Positions 43,440 to 51,724 of a stretch of DNA of 64,000 bases are shown here, piece by piece. A program made the translations under genes and the position numbers. The notes beneath the pieces were generated by a model. It ran no database searches, had not been told where the DNA came from, and was given only the letters and a program-made list of their open reading frames with translations. Origin of the DNA: AC-32 sp963821495 (GTDB taxonomy: Bacteria > Actinomycetota > Thermoleophilia > Gaiellales > Gaiellaceae). Location of the stretch: contig CAWGEA010000003.1 in the NCBI GenBank assembly GCA_963821495.1, positions 868,001-932,000 of the forward strand, given 5' to 3'. Each line of letters opens with the position of its first letter. The first letter of the stretch is position 1.

Positions 43440-43973
43440 CGGGTACTCGGCACGGGTCGCGCGTTCCACGACGGGCGTCTCTACGTGACCGAAAGCAGCC
43501 TCGGCGCGATCTGGCGCTCCGACCCGAGCGTCTTCACGACGCCGGCCGAGCCGTGGCTCTCGGACCCGCTGCTGGCGCCCGGGACGCACATGGGCGACCA
43601 CGGCATCGGCGTCAACGGGATTGCCTTCCGTGGCTCGCAGCTCTATGCCTCCGTCTCCGACGCCGGCCGGATCGTGCGGGTGGCCGTGAGGCAGGACGGC
43701 TCCGCGGGGCCGCTCCGCGTCGTGCTCGAGCGCGGCACGCTCCAGACCGCCGACGGGATCGCATTCGACCCGGCGGGCGACCTCTGGATCGTCACGAACG
43801 GCCCGAACAGGGGCCGCTTGCTGGTCCTGGCGCACGGCGAGCTGACGGCGATCGGTGGACAGCCGGCGTGGCTCGACTACCCGGCCATGCCGGTGTTCGG
43901 GCCGAGCGGATCGCTGTTCGTCGAGAACGGCTCCTTCATGCTGGGGGCCCCGAGCATCGTCGAGGTGTACTAG
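43440..43973 (+). pseudogene. 5'-truncated SMP-30/gluconolactonase-like propeller
   Basis: The frame after TGA 43437-43439 reads GTGRAFHDGRLYVTESSLGA and continues with ADGIAFDPAGDLWIVTNGPN and MPVFGPSGSLFVENG, typical of one half of an SMP-30/NHL-type propeller. Conserved sequence begins at the in-frame stop and the only start inside it is GTG 43485, so the N-terminal half (about 120 residues) is missing. It is probably a truncated gene. It ends before a strong bidirectional hairpin. Confidence 0.6.
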
Positions 43974-43980
43974 TCGCGGG

Positions 43981-44018
43981 GCCGGCCGGGCCGCGGCGAC
44001 TGCTGTGGCCCGGCCGGC
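43981..44018. terminator. Hairpin between convergent genes
   Basis: GCCGGCCGGGCC (43981-43992) and GGCCCGGCCGGC (44007-44018) form a perfect 12-bp stem with a 14-nt loop. It lies between the propeller fragment and the DUF4396 gene. There is no T-run. Confidence 0.6.
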
Positions 44019-44046
44019 TACGCGCCGCAAGCTCTGGCGTAAGTGT

Positions 44047-44520
44047 TCAGTGGCGGTGCAGGCCGTGGACGACGGCGTGTCCGCGACCGCGTGAGATCAA
44101 CCACCGGTTGAGCGGGAACGCGACGACGAAGGCGATCGCGAAGCCGGCGGCGAGGCTCCACCAGAAGAGCCCGTCGCCGAGGCCGGCCTCCATCGCGCCG
44201 GGCACGATCAGGATGAAGCCGTTGTCGACGGCCTCCATGACCGCGATGGAGGCCGTGTCCGAGGCGAACACGAGCGACAGAGCGCGCCGCAGAGGGACGC
44301 CCGCCCTGAGCACCGGCGCGAGGGTGAGCGAGTAGCCGAAGACGAACGCCAGCGCGATCGCCAGCGCGATCGACGGAGCATTCCCCCAGCCGAGAGCCGT
44401 GGCGATCGCGAGGCCGAGAACCTCGCCGATCGCGCAGCCGGTGAGGCAATGCGTGGTGGCGCTGAGCGCCGAGCGGTTGAGCGACACCCCTGTCGCCTCG
44501 CCGTGAGCATGTCCGGACAC
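44047..44520 (-). CDS. DUF4396 membrane protein, His-rich termini
   Basis: The 157-aa protein starts MSGHAHGEATG, contains THCLTGCAIGEVLGLAIATA (conserved in DUF4396), about four membrane helices and an end HAVVHGLHRH. His and Cys at both ends and in helix 1 suggest a metal, but the family has no proven role. GTG 44518-44520 has GAGGAAGG 6 nt upstream. Its transcript starts at a phased-repeat promoter and carries the duplicated leader block, unlike the leaderless genes around. Confidence 0.75.
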   Translation of the reverse strand: MSGHAHGEATGVSLNRSALSATTHCLTGCAIGEVLGLAIATALGWGNAPSIALAIALAFVFGYSLTLAPVLRAGVPLRRALSLVFASDTASIAVMEAVDNGFILIVPGAMEAGLGDGLFWWSLAAGFAIAFVVAFPLNRWLISRGRGHAVVHGLHRH

Positions 44521-44539
44521 TCGCTGCCTTCCTCGCCGA

Positions 44540-44576
44540 GTACGGTTCGCCCGGCCTCCTCCCCAAGGCGAGCGTA
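44540..44576 (-). repeat. Duplicated promoter/leader block, copy 2
   Basis: On the minus strand: TACGCT (44571-44576), CGCCTTGG, then GGAGGAGGCCGGGCGAACC and GTAC. It differs from copy 1 (15603-15643) by one substitution and two or three small indels. Here it forms the 5' leader of the DUF4396 mRNA, starting near 44564 and ending 20 nt before the start codon. Confidence 0.55.
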
Positions 44577-44587
44577 TCGGCGAAAGA

Positions 44588-44625
44588 CGCGCGCGTGGGT
44601 GACGCGGGCGTGACGGAAGCGTCAA
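44588..44625 (-). promoter_or_regulatory. Phased repeats upstream of DUF4396
   Basis: Read on the minus strand: TTGAC (44621-44625), GTCAC (44610-44614), GTCAC (44599-44603), GCGCG (44588-44592), all with 6-nt gaps, then 11 nt to TACGCT (44571-44576). Geometry is identical to the promoters at 10246, 13714 and 15655. Confidence 0.55.
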
Positions 44626-44640
44626 GCTTGCGCGCGCGCC

Positions 44641-45633
44641 GTGCGGATCCTGCTCGTCTCGCAGATGTACCCGGGGCCTGACGCGCCCGACCTGGGCGTG
44701 TTCGTGGCGCAGCTCGAGCGCGCGCTGCAGGAGCGAGGGCACGCGGTCGAGCGGGCCGTGCTCGACTCGCGCACCGGCGGCAAGCGGCGCTACCTGACGC
44801 TCGCGCGCAGGGCGCGCGCGGCGGCGCGGCGGTTCCGGCCCGACGTCGTCTACGCGCACTTCCTCGTGCCGTCGGGCCTGGTGGCGGGGCTGGCCGGGCG
44901 CGCGCCGCTCGTGGTCACCGCGCACGGGCGCGACGTCCGCAACATCGGCGCCGTCCCGGGCATCGCCGCTCTGACACGCGCCACCATCCGTCGCGCCGCA
45001 GCCGTGATCGCCGTCTCCGACTACCTGCGCCTGGAGCTCGAGGCGAAGGTGCCCGAGGCTCGCGGCAAGACGGAGGTGATCGACTCGGGCGTCGACCTCG
45101 AGCGCTTCACCGTGCAGCCCGCGCCCGACGGCGGCCCGCGCTTCCTCTGTCTCGGCGCCCTCACGGAGCGGAAGAACGTCCTCCGGCTGGCCGAGGCGTT
45201 CGAGCGCCTTGGAGAGGGGACGCTCACCTTCGTCGGGGACGGCCCGCTGCGCACGCGGCTGGAAGCGCGCCCGAACGTCGAGCTTGTCGGCTCCGTCCCG
45301 CACGACGAGATCCCGGCGCGCATCGCGCAGGCGCACGTCGTCTGCCAGCCGAGCCTGATCGAGCCGTTCGGCCAGGCGGTGCTTGAGGCGATGGCCTGCG
45401 GGCGCTCCGTCGTGGCCACGCGGATGGGCGGCCCGCCCGAGTTCGTGCCGCCCGAGGCCGGCCTGCTCGTCGACCCGCTCGACGTGGACGCGCTGGCCCA
45501 CGCGCTTCGCTCGGCGGCCGAGCTCCCATGCCCGAATCCCGCCGCGAGAGCGGCCGCCGAGGGTCACGACGTGCGCGAGCAGGCCAGGCGGATCGAGGAG
45601 GTCTTGGAGCGCGCCGTGTCCAGATCGCGCTGA
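44641..45633 (+). CDS. Glycosyltransferase family 4
   Basis: The 330-aa GT-B enzyme begins MRILLVSQMYPGPDAPDLGV, has VVTAHGRDVRNIG in the acceptor domain and the nucleotide-sugar motif EPFGQAVLEAMACGRSVVAT (E-x7-E type, about residues 240-260). It should add a hexose to a lipid, polysaccharide or small molecule using UDP/GDP-sugar. GTG 44641 is taken because it begins the conserved strand. Confidence 0.88.
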   Translation: MRILLVSQMYPGPDAPDLGVFVAQLERALQERGHAVERAVLDSRTGGKRRYLTLARRARAAARRFRPDVVYAHFLVPSGLVAGLAGRAPLVVTAHGRDVRNIGAVPGIAALTRATIRRAAAVIAVSDYLRLELEAKVPEARGKTEVIDSGVDLERFTVQPAPDGGPRFLCLGALTERKNVLRLAEAFERLGEGTLTFVGDGPLRTRLEARPNVELVGSVPHDEIPARIAQAHVVCQPSLIEPFGQAVLEAMACGRSVVATRMGGPPEFVPPEAGLLVDPLDVDALAHALRSAAELPCPNPAARAAAEGHDVREQARRIEEVLERAVSRSR

Positions 45634-45669
45634 ATTTCGTTTCAACATGCAGACGGAAGCCCCACGCCG

Positions 45670-46044
45670 ATGCCGTGCAAGAAGATCAGCGTCCTGATCG
45701 CCGACGACCACCGCCTGTTCGCGGAGGCCCTGGCGGCGATCCTGGCCTCGGAGCCCGAGATCGAGGTCGTCGGCAGTGCGCGCAACGGCCAGGAGGCGGT
45801 CGAGCAGGCGCTCGAGCTCGAGCCCGACGTGATCCTGATGGACATCGCGATGCCGGTAGTCGACGGGGTCGAGGCGACCAGGCGCATCCGCAGGCAGCAG
45901 CGCCGGGCGTGCGTGCTGATGCTGACCGGCTCGAACGCGCGCACCGACGTCGCGCGGGCGCGCGAGGCGGGTGCCTCGGCCTACGTCACGAAGGACCGGA
46001 TCGCGGCGCAGCTGGTCGAGGCGATCCGCGAGTTGGCCGCCTGA
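45670..46044 (+). CDS. Stand-alone response regulator receiver domain
   Basis: The 124-aa protein is one REC domain: ADDH (acidic pair), phospho-acceptor Asp58 in LEPDVILMDIAMP, Thr in LMLTGS and Lys in YVTKDR. It resembles the receiver of NarL/FixJ regulators but the LuxR-type DNA-binding domain is missing, with the stop just after the last helix. It may act by protein contacts or as a phosphate sink. It lies between a glycosyltransferase and secG. Confidence 0.85.
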   Translation: MPCKKISVLIADDHRLFAEALAAILASEPEIEVVGSARNGQEAVEQALELEPDVILMDIAMPVVDGVEATRRIRRQQRRACVLMLTGSNARTDVARAREAGASAYVTKDRIAAQLVEAIRELAA

Positions 46045-46069
46045 AAACCGCTGGTATCCTGGCCGCGCG

Positions 46070-46291
46070 ATGCTTCAGCTCGACGCCGTCTTCCACGTGC
46101 TCCTGTCCGCTGCGCTGATCGGCCTGATCCTGATGCACTCCGGCCGCGACTCCGGTTTCGGCGGGATGGGCTTCACGCCCGCCTCGCAGGGCGGCACGCA
46201 CATCGTCGAGCGGAACCTGACGCGCCTGACGATCGCCGTCGCGATCGTGTTTGCGGCAAACACCGTCGTGCTCTTCCACCTGCTCAAGTAG
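46070..46291 (+). CDS. secG: Preprotein translocase subunit SecG
   Basis: The 73-aa protein has two membrane helices (FHVLLSAALIGLILM and LTIAVAIVFAANTVVLFHLL) with GRDSGFGGMGFTPASQGGTH between them, the conserved SecG loop. It assists SecYE in export. ATG 46070 is 9 nt after TATCCT (46055-46060). Confidence 0.88.
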   Translation: MLQLDAVFHVLLSAALIGLILMHSGRDSGFGGMGFTPASQGGTHIVERNLTRLTIAVAIVFAANTVVLFHLLK

Positions 46292-46294
46292 CCG

Positions 46295-47497
46295 GTGCCG
46301 AGTCGGTGCCGGGCCGCGGCACTCGCCGTGCTCGCTCTGGCGGCCGCGGGCTGCGACTCGTCCTCGCCGAAGCGCGTCGCGCCGCTGCCAACGACGGGGC
46401 CGCCTGGAGTCGTTCGGGTCGCGCTCGCCCACCTGCTCTGGCCGCTCGAGCCCCAGCGCGCGCGCACACGGGACGAGATCGTCGTGGCGCGACTGCTGTT
46501 CGCGACGCCGCTGCGCACCGACGCGCAGGGCGCGCTCCGCCCTGGCCTCTGCACGAGCTGGCACGCGCAGGGCGCGACGTGGCGCCTCCGCTGCCGCCAC
46601 GCGGGCGCGATCGCCGCGCAGCTGCGGCGCGTGAAGCTCTTCGCGGAGTGGCGGGTCTCGGCTCCGAACGAGCACACGCTCGTCGTCACGCCGCTCCACC
46701 CCGATCCCGATCTTCCGTACCGGCTGACCGAGGTGGCGGCCGCGCCGCCCGGAGTGCCCGGTCCCTTTCGGCTCGTCTCGGCGAGCCCGTCCCGCCTGGT
46801 CGCGGAGCGGAACGGGACGCGCGTGGAGGTTCGCAGGCTCGAGCCGTTGACGGCGCTGCGCGAGTTCCGCGCCGGCCGGCTCGACGAGGCGCCGGTGCCG
46901 CTCGGCGACATCCGGGCAGCACAGCTCGACCGGCAGCTCGCGACGGCCGTCCGCGTGCGGCGGCTGCTGGCTGCGGACGTCGTCTCGTTCTCGCCGGGCG
47001 TCCCGGCGACGATTCGCAGCGTCTACGACGACACCGCCGACCGCGCCGACTACCAGGCGCTCGTCTCCGAGTTCCAGGCGCCGCCGGCGGAGAACCTGGG
47101 CGACCGTGGCAGGCCGAGCGCCGCCGACGCCGCGGTCGCCCTGCGCGAGGCGCGCAAGCGGATCCCGTCGCTGCCGCGGGTCGCCGTCCGCTTCCGGCGG
47201 CCGTCCGACCCGACGCTCGCCTACGGCGCGAACCTGCTCGTGGCGGCCTGGCGCGACCTCGGTCTCGGCGCCGTGCTCGGCGGCGGCCGAACCGACGCGA
47301 GCTTCGAGCGGCTGCTCGCGCCCTACCCGCGACTGCGGGCGCTGAGGCAGCTCGGCGGCCACGAGTTCGTCGTCCCGATCGCCTGGGTCGCCGACGCGCG
47401 CCTCGTCTCGCCGCGGCTGCGCGGCTGGCGGGAGGACGAGCTCGGCTCGGTGGACTACGCCGCCGTCAGACTCCGGGGCCAGAGCCGACGCCGGTGA
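46295..47497 (+). CDS. Lipoprotein related to family 5 solute-binding proteins
   Basis: The 400-aa protein has a lipoprotein signal (LAVLALAAAGC, lipobox Cys about residue 20). The body resembles the oligopeptide-binding family: VRVALAHLLWPLEPQ, VVARLLFATPLRTDAQGALR, LCTSWHAQGATWRLRCRHA. It is shorter (400 vs about 500 aa) and lacks the usual C-terminal part, and no permease is adjacent. GTG 46295 follows the secG stop by 3 bp. Its role, perhaps peptide binding or envelope function, is not certain. Confidence 0.65.
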   Translation: MPSRCRAAALAVLALAAAGCDSSSPKRVAPLPTTGPPGVVRVALAHLLWPLEPQRARTRDEIVVARLLFATPLRTDAQGALRPGLCTSWHAQGATWRLRCRHAGAIAAQLRRVKLFAEWRVSAPNEHTLVVTPLHPDPDLPYRLTEVAAAPPGVPGPFRLVSASPSRLVAERNGTRVEVRRLEPLTALREFRAGRLDEAPVPLGDIRAAQLDRQLATAVRVRRLLAADVVSFSPGVPATIRSVYDDTADRADYQALVSEFQAPPAENLGDRGRPSAADAAVALREARKRIPSLPRVAVRFRRPSDPTLAYGANLLVAAWRDLGLGAVLGGGRTDASFERLLAPYPRLRALRQLGGHEFVVPIAWVADARLVSPRLRGWREDELGSVDYAAVRLRGQSRRR

Positions 47498-48821
47498 CGT
47501 CGAAGCGCGCGGTCGCCACGGCCGGGGAGAGCAGGCCCGTCGCGTAGCGCTCGTCGTAGTAGGCGTTGTGGTTGAGCAGCATCGGCTCGCGCGTCAGCCC
47601 GGGGAGCTCGGCGAGCAGCTGCGGCACCGAGACCGTGAAGCGCAGGTTGACCAGCGGGTCGGCGACCCGGCCGCCGCGGATGCGGAAGGTCCCGTCGCGC
47701 GTCATCCCGGTGACGATGCCCTCGCGCGGGTCGACGATGCTCAGGTAGTGCAGGCGCGTCACGTAGATGCCGTCGCCGAGCGCCTCCGCGAGCTGCTCCG
47801 GTGAATCGGCCTCGCCGCCCGTCACCGAGAGGGCGAACGCGAGCGGGCCCCAGTGCCGCAGCGAGCTCGGCGGGGCGTGGCCGGTGCTCTCCTGCCCGCC
47901 TCCGGCGCGCTTTGCCGTCTGCCGGTCCCAGACGACGCCGCCGAGGACGCCGTTCTCGACCAGCTCGACGCGCTGCCTCGGCGTGCCCTCGAAGTCGAAC
48001 GCCTTCGGCAGCCCGCGCGGATCGAGCGCGTCGTCGGCGAGCGAGAAGCGCTCGTCGAAGACCTTGGTGCCCAGCTTGTCGAAGGCGTAGCTGCGCTCCT
48101 CGAGCAGGCTCTGCGCGCTGAAGGCGTCGTACGAGAAGTACGCGAGCAGCTCGGCGAAGGCCGGCGGCTCCAGCACAGCCGGGTAGGAGCCCGGCTCGAG
48201 CTCGACCGCGCCGCGCGTGAGCCTCGCCTTCTCGACCGCGGCCGTGGCCGCACCGGCCGGGTCGACGTCGCCCGCGCGCCAGCCCGTCTGCTCCGCGTAG
48301 CCGGAGGCACCGTCGACCGCGGCCAGCGCGAGGACGGCCACGTCGGTCATCTCCTGCGAGACCGCGAGGCCCGTCGACGACGCGAGCGCCATTCCCGTGA
48401 CGCCGCTCGTGAAGAACCCGTAGAGGTCCAGCTCCGACGCCTCGATCGCCGCGGCCGCGAGCCGGGCCTGATCCTCCGCGCCGAGGGAGGCCGCCTCCTC
48501 GTCGTAGCCCTCGACGGCTGGAGGGTCGGCGGCGGGGGCCAGGCCGGCGAAGTCGGGGTCGGCGGGGGCGGAGTCCGCGGCCTCGGCCGCCCGGGCGGCG
48601 AGCGCGCGCAGGCCCTCGTCGTCGGTGCGGTTCGCGGAGGCGATCCCGAGCCGGCCGTCGCGCACGATCTGCAGCTCGACGACCTCGTTCTCGATCAGCG
48701 TCGGCTGGTGCACCTCGGAGCCGGCGAAGCGTGCCATGCCCGAGCGCTCGCTCTGGACGACCGCGAGCGCCTCGTCGCCCTCGGCGGCCCGCAGCGCCCG
48801 CTCGGCGAGATCGAGGCTCAT
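47466..48821 (-). CDS. pmbA: TldE/PmbA-family metalloprotease subunit
   Basis: The 451-aa protein has the PmbA/TldE layout: N-terminal LAERALRAAEGDEALAVVQS, central GASGYAEQTGWRAGDVD and a C-terminal domain with MTRDGTFRIRGGRVADPLVN. It lacks the HExxxH motif, as expected for TldE, and works with TldD in a heterodimeric protease that trims peptides such as modified bacteriocins. ATG overlaps the tldD stop (ATGA). Its last 32 bp overlap the lipoprotein gene end-to-end. Confidence 0.88.
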   Translation of the reverse strand: MSLDLAERALRAAEGDEALAVVQSERSGMARFAGSEVHQPTLIENEVVELQIVRDGRLGIASANRTDDEGLRALAARAAEAADSAPADPDFAGLAPAADPPAVEGYDEEAASLGAEDQARLAAAAIEASELDLYGFFTSGVTGMALASSTGLAVSQEMTDVAVLALAAVDGASGYAEQTGWRAGDVDPAGAATAAVEKARLTRGAVELEPGSYPAVLEPPAFAELLAYFSYDAFSAQSLLEERSYAFDKLGTKVFDERFSLADDALDPRGLPKAFDFEGTPRQRVELVENGVLGGVVWDRQTAKRAGGGQESTGHAPPSSLRHWGPLAFALSVTGGEADSPEQLAEALGDGIYVTRLHYLSIVDPREGIVTGMTRDGTFRIRGGRVADPLVNLRFTVSVPQLLAELPGLTREPMLLNHNAYYDERYATGLLSPAVATARFDVTGVGSGPGV

Positions 48822-50251
48822 TGCCTGAAGCCGACCTGGACGTTGCGGAACCGCGCCGGGGCGGCGCCGTGCGAGACGTGGGCGTGCTGTCCCGGCTGCC
48901 CCTTGCCGCAGTTGGTCAGCCCGTGGAGCCTCCACTCCTCCGGCCCCGCGACCGCGTCGAGCGAGCCCCAGAAGACCGGCGTCTGGCCGGTGTAGGTCGC
49001 ATCGCGCAGCATCCGGCCGAGCTTGCCGTCCTTGATCTCCCAGGCGATCTGCGTGCCGAACTGGAAGTTGAGCCGCTTGTCGTCGATCGACCAGCTCTTG
49101 TTCGTCTGCAGGAAGACGCCCTCGTCGACGCCGGCGATCAGCTCCTCGAGCGAGCCCTCCCCCGGCTCGAGGTGGAGGTTCGTCATGCGCACAAGCGGCA
49201 TCCGGCTCCAGCTGTCGGCGCGCATCGAGCCGCCTGAGCCGCTGCCGATCCGCGCCGCCGTCTCGCGCGAGGTGAGGAAGCCGCTCAGGATCCCTGCGCG
49301 GACGACCGGCTCGCGGCCGGCGGGGACGCCCTCGTCGTCGAAGGCGAATGCGCCGAGCCCGCCCTGGGTGGTGGAGTCGGCGGTGACATTCATGTGCTCC
49401 GAGCCGTAGCGCAAAGAGCCGAGGTCGTCCGGCTTGAGGAAGCTCGTGCCCGCATAGGCGGCCTCGGTGCCGTAGACCCGGTCGAGCTCCGTCGGGTGGC
49501 CGACCGACTCGTGCACCTGCAGCGCCATCTGCTCCGCGTCGATCACGACCGTCGCGATCCCGGACGGGCACGCGTCGGCCCGGACGAGCGCCGCCGCCTG
49601 CTCGCCGACCCGCGGCGCCTCCTGGTCGAGGCCGAGCCCCTCGACGAACTCCCAGCCGGCCTGCGCGCTCGAGCCGCCGTGGGCGCTCGGGTAGCTGCGA
49701 ATCTGCGTGACCCCCTCGCGGGCGGCCATCGCGTCGATCCCGCCGCCGCATTCGACGAGCTCCTGCTCGGTCGAGGCTCCCTCGGACGAGACGAAGAACT
49801 TGTGCTCCCGCTGAGCTCGGACCGAGGACGACGTGACCTTCACGTCCTCGTGCTGCAGCGCCTCCTCGGCGCGCAGGCAGAGCTCGACCTTCTCCGCGAC
49901 CGGAACCGAGAAAGGGTCGCGCTCCACCGCCGTGAGGAACTCGCCGCGCGCGGGCTCGAGCGGGGCGAGCTCGCGCGTGTGGCCGCCGGGAGCGGCCTTG
50001 GCGAACGCGACGGCCTTGCGCGCGGCGGCTTCCGCGCCGCCGCTGTCGAGCCGGCGGTCGCAGGCGAAGCCCCACGCGCCGCCGACCAGCACTCGGACGC
50101 CGATCCCCTCCGTCTCGCTGTCGTCCAGCCGCTCGACGCGGCGGTTGCGCGTGCCGACGACCTGCGACCGCCGGACGACCACGCGCGCGTCCGCGTAGGA
50201 CGCCCCCGCGCCGAGAGCTGCGGCGACCGCGTGCTCGCAGAGCTCCCGCAC
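48818..50251 (-). CDS. tldD: TldD-family metalloprotease, catalytic subunit
   Basis: The 477-aa protein contains the zinc motif HESVGH (residues 247-252, HExxxH) and the downstream conserved GTSFLKPDDLGSLRYGSEHM and GGLGAFAFDDEGVPA. It is the active partner of the pmbA product. GTG 50249-50251 follows TAATGT (revcomp of 50259-50264) by 7 nt, so tldD-pmbA is a leaderless operon. Confidence 0.9.
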   Translation of the reverse strand: MRELCEHAVAAALGAGASYADARVVVRRSQVVGTRNRRVERLDDSETEGIGVRVLVGGAWGFACDRRLDSGGAEAAARKAVAFAKAAPGGHTRELAPLEPARGEFLTAVERDPFSVPVAEKVELCLRAEEALQHEDVKVTSSSVRAQREHKFFVSSEGASTEQELVECGGGIDAMAAREGVTQIRSYPSAHGGSSAQAGWEFVEGLGLDQEAPRVGEQAAALVRADACPSGIATVVIDAEQMALQVHESVGHPTELDRVYGTEAAYAGTSFLKPDDLGSLRYGSEHMNVTADSTTQGGLGAFAFDDEGVPAGREPVVRAGILSGFLTSRETAARIGSGSGGSMRADSWSRMPLVRMTNLHLEPGEGSLEELIAGVDEGVFLQTNKSWSIDDKRLNFQFGTQIAWEIKDGKLGRMLRDATYTGQTPVFWGSLDAVAGPEEWRLHGLTNCGKGQPGQHAHVSHGAAPARFRNVQVGFRQ

Positions 50252-50310
50252 CGCGCGTACATTAGAGCGCAGGGGCTCGATGCGGAAGGCGTGGCTACAA
50301 TGGCCCGCGC

Positions 50311-50396
<86 letters not shown>

Positions 50397-50442
50397 CTCG
50401 CGCAACGTGCGGCCGCGGAAGCGGCCGTTCGCGTTTCTGCAC

Positions 50443-50471
50443 TTGACGTACATAGCGGGAAGATATATCGT
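50443..50471 (+). promoter_or_regulatory. Promoter of the PadR operon
   Basis: TTGACG (50443-50448), a 17-nt gap and TATCGT (50466-50471) form a good sigma-70-type promoter. It ends 8 nt before ATG 50480, so the mRNA is leaderless or nearly so. The AT-rich core (GATATATCG) includes the palindrome GATATATC, a likely site for the PadR repressor itself. Confidence 0.65.
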
Positions 50472-50479
50472 AACGCGGC

Positions 50480-51007
50480 ATGAACGCCGTGACCCCAGTC
50501 CTGCTCGGCCTCCTCGCGCAGAAGCCGCGCTCGGGCTACGACATCAAGACGGTGGTCGACCGCTCGACACGCTTCTTCTGGGCCGCCAGCTACGGCCAGA
50601 TCTACCCGGAGCTGAAGCGGCTCGAGCGTGAGGGCCTGGTCGAGGGCGAAGACCAGCCACGCGGCGGCCGCGGTCGCCGGGTCTACAAGCTGACCGCGGC
50701 CGGCCGTGAGGCGCTCGTCGAGTGGCTCTACGGCAGCACGGTCACGATCGAGCTGCGCGACGAGTCGTTGCTGCGGCTCTTCTTCGCCGACGCGCTGCCG
50801 CGGGACGAGGCGTTGCAGCTGCTCGAGGGTCGCAAGCGCGGGCACGAGGAATACCTGAAGGTGCTGCGCGAGATCGACGCCATCCCGGGGGAGGACCCGC
50901 CCTTCGTCGACCTCGTGCTGCGCTGGGGAATCGCGTTCAACGAATGGGGAGCGAGCTGGTGCGAGGAGCAGCTGGAGCGGCTGCGCGCCGAGAGGGAGGC
51001 GGCGTGA
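50480..51007 (+). CDS. PadR-family transcriptional regulator
   Basis: The 175-aa protein has the PadR winged helix: TPVLLGLLAQKPRSGYDIKT, SYGQIYPELKRLEREGLVEG and GRRVYKLTAAGREAL, then a C-terminal dimerisation region (VirR-like). It should repress its own operon until an effector, often a phenolic or hydrophobic toxic compound, binds. Its stop overlaps GTG of the following membrane gene (GTGA). Confidence 0.9.
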   Translation: MNAVTPVLLGLLAQKPRSGYDIKTVVDRSTRFFWAASYGQIYPELKRLEREGLVEGEDQPRGGRGRRVYKLTAAGREALVEWLYGSTVTIELRDESLLRLFFADALPRDEALQLLEGRKRGHEEYLKVLREIDAIPGEDPPFVDLVLRWGIAFNEWGASWCEEQLERLRAEREAA

Positions 51008-51651
51008 GCGAGCCGCTGCCCGAGCCGTCGTTCCGGGCCATCTTCATGACCGGGATGCCGGGGTTCCTGCGCGAGGGCTTCCTCCCGCTCGGCGCCTTCT
51101 ACGCGGGGCTGACGCTCGACGGGCTCGCGACGGGCATCGCCGCCTCCGCCGCCGTCTCGGTGCTCATCTACCTGTACGAGCGGCGCGCGGGGCGCGATGC
51201 CCTGCTCGTCCGCATCTCGCTGGGCTTCGTGGTCGTGCAGTCCGTGGTCGGGCTGCTCGCGCACAGCACGACCGTCTACCTGGCCCAGCCCGTGCTCGCG
51301 GCGGCGGCGTGGGGCCTCGCCTTCTTCGTCTCGGTGGCGATCCGGCGACCGCTCGCCGGAGCGCTGGCCTGCGCGTGGTACCCGTTTCCCCGTTGGCTGC
51401 GCGAGAGCACGCCGTTCAAGCGCGTGTTCGGGATCGAGTCGCTCGTCTGGGGCTCGTACTTCGTCGGCCGCAGCGCGCTGCGCCTGCTGATGCTCCTCCA
51501 CGGCAGCCTCGAAGGCTTCCTGGTCGTCACCTTCCTGACGGGAACGCCGGCGATGGTGCTGCTGTTCGTGTGGTCGATCCGCTACTCGATGCGGGGCCTC
51601 GCCGAGGTCGACCCGCCCGCCGAGCGGACGCTCGCAGCCTCGGCTGCTTGA
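51004..51651 (+). CDS. Membrane protein, DUF3159/VC0807-like
   Basis: The 215-aa protein has five or six membrane helices, with FYAGLTLDGLATGIAASAA and VFGIESLVWGSYFVGRSALR as notable segments. It resembles the VC0807 family of uncharacterised integral membrane proteins. It is co-translated with the PadR gene and may be controlled by it; transport or tolerance is an inference. Confidence 0.65.
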   Translation: MSEPLPEPSFRAIFMTGMPGFLREGFLPLGAFYAGLTLDGLATGIAASAAVSVLIYLYERRAGRDALLVRISLGFVVVQSVVGLLAHSTTVYLAQPVLAAAAWGLAFFVSVAIRRPLAGALACAWYPFPRWLRESTPFKRVFGIESLVWGSYFVGRSALRLLMLLHGSLEGFLVVTFLTGTPAMVLLFVWSIRYSMRGLAEVDPPAERTLAASAA

Positions 51652-51670
51652 CGCCGTCCGGCAGGAGCCC

Positions 51671-51696
51671 TACTCTTGACGACGAACGTATGTTCG
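51671..51696 (+). promoter_or_regulatory. LexA operator (SOS box) and -10 of lexA
   Basis: CGAAC-GTAT-GTTCG (51683-51696) is a perfect palindrome matching the actinobacterial/Gram-positive SOS box (CGAACNNNNGTTCG). TACTCT (51671-51676) is a probable -10, which puts the start of transcription inside the box, so LexA should repress its own gene. Confidence 0.85.
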
Positions 51697-51724
51697 TTCC
51701 CGCCAACGACCTCGAGGTGGCTCG

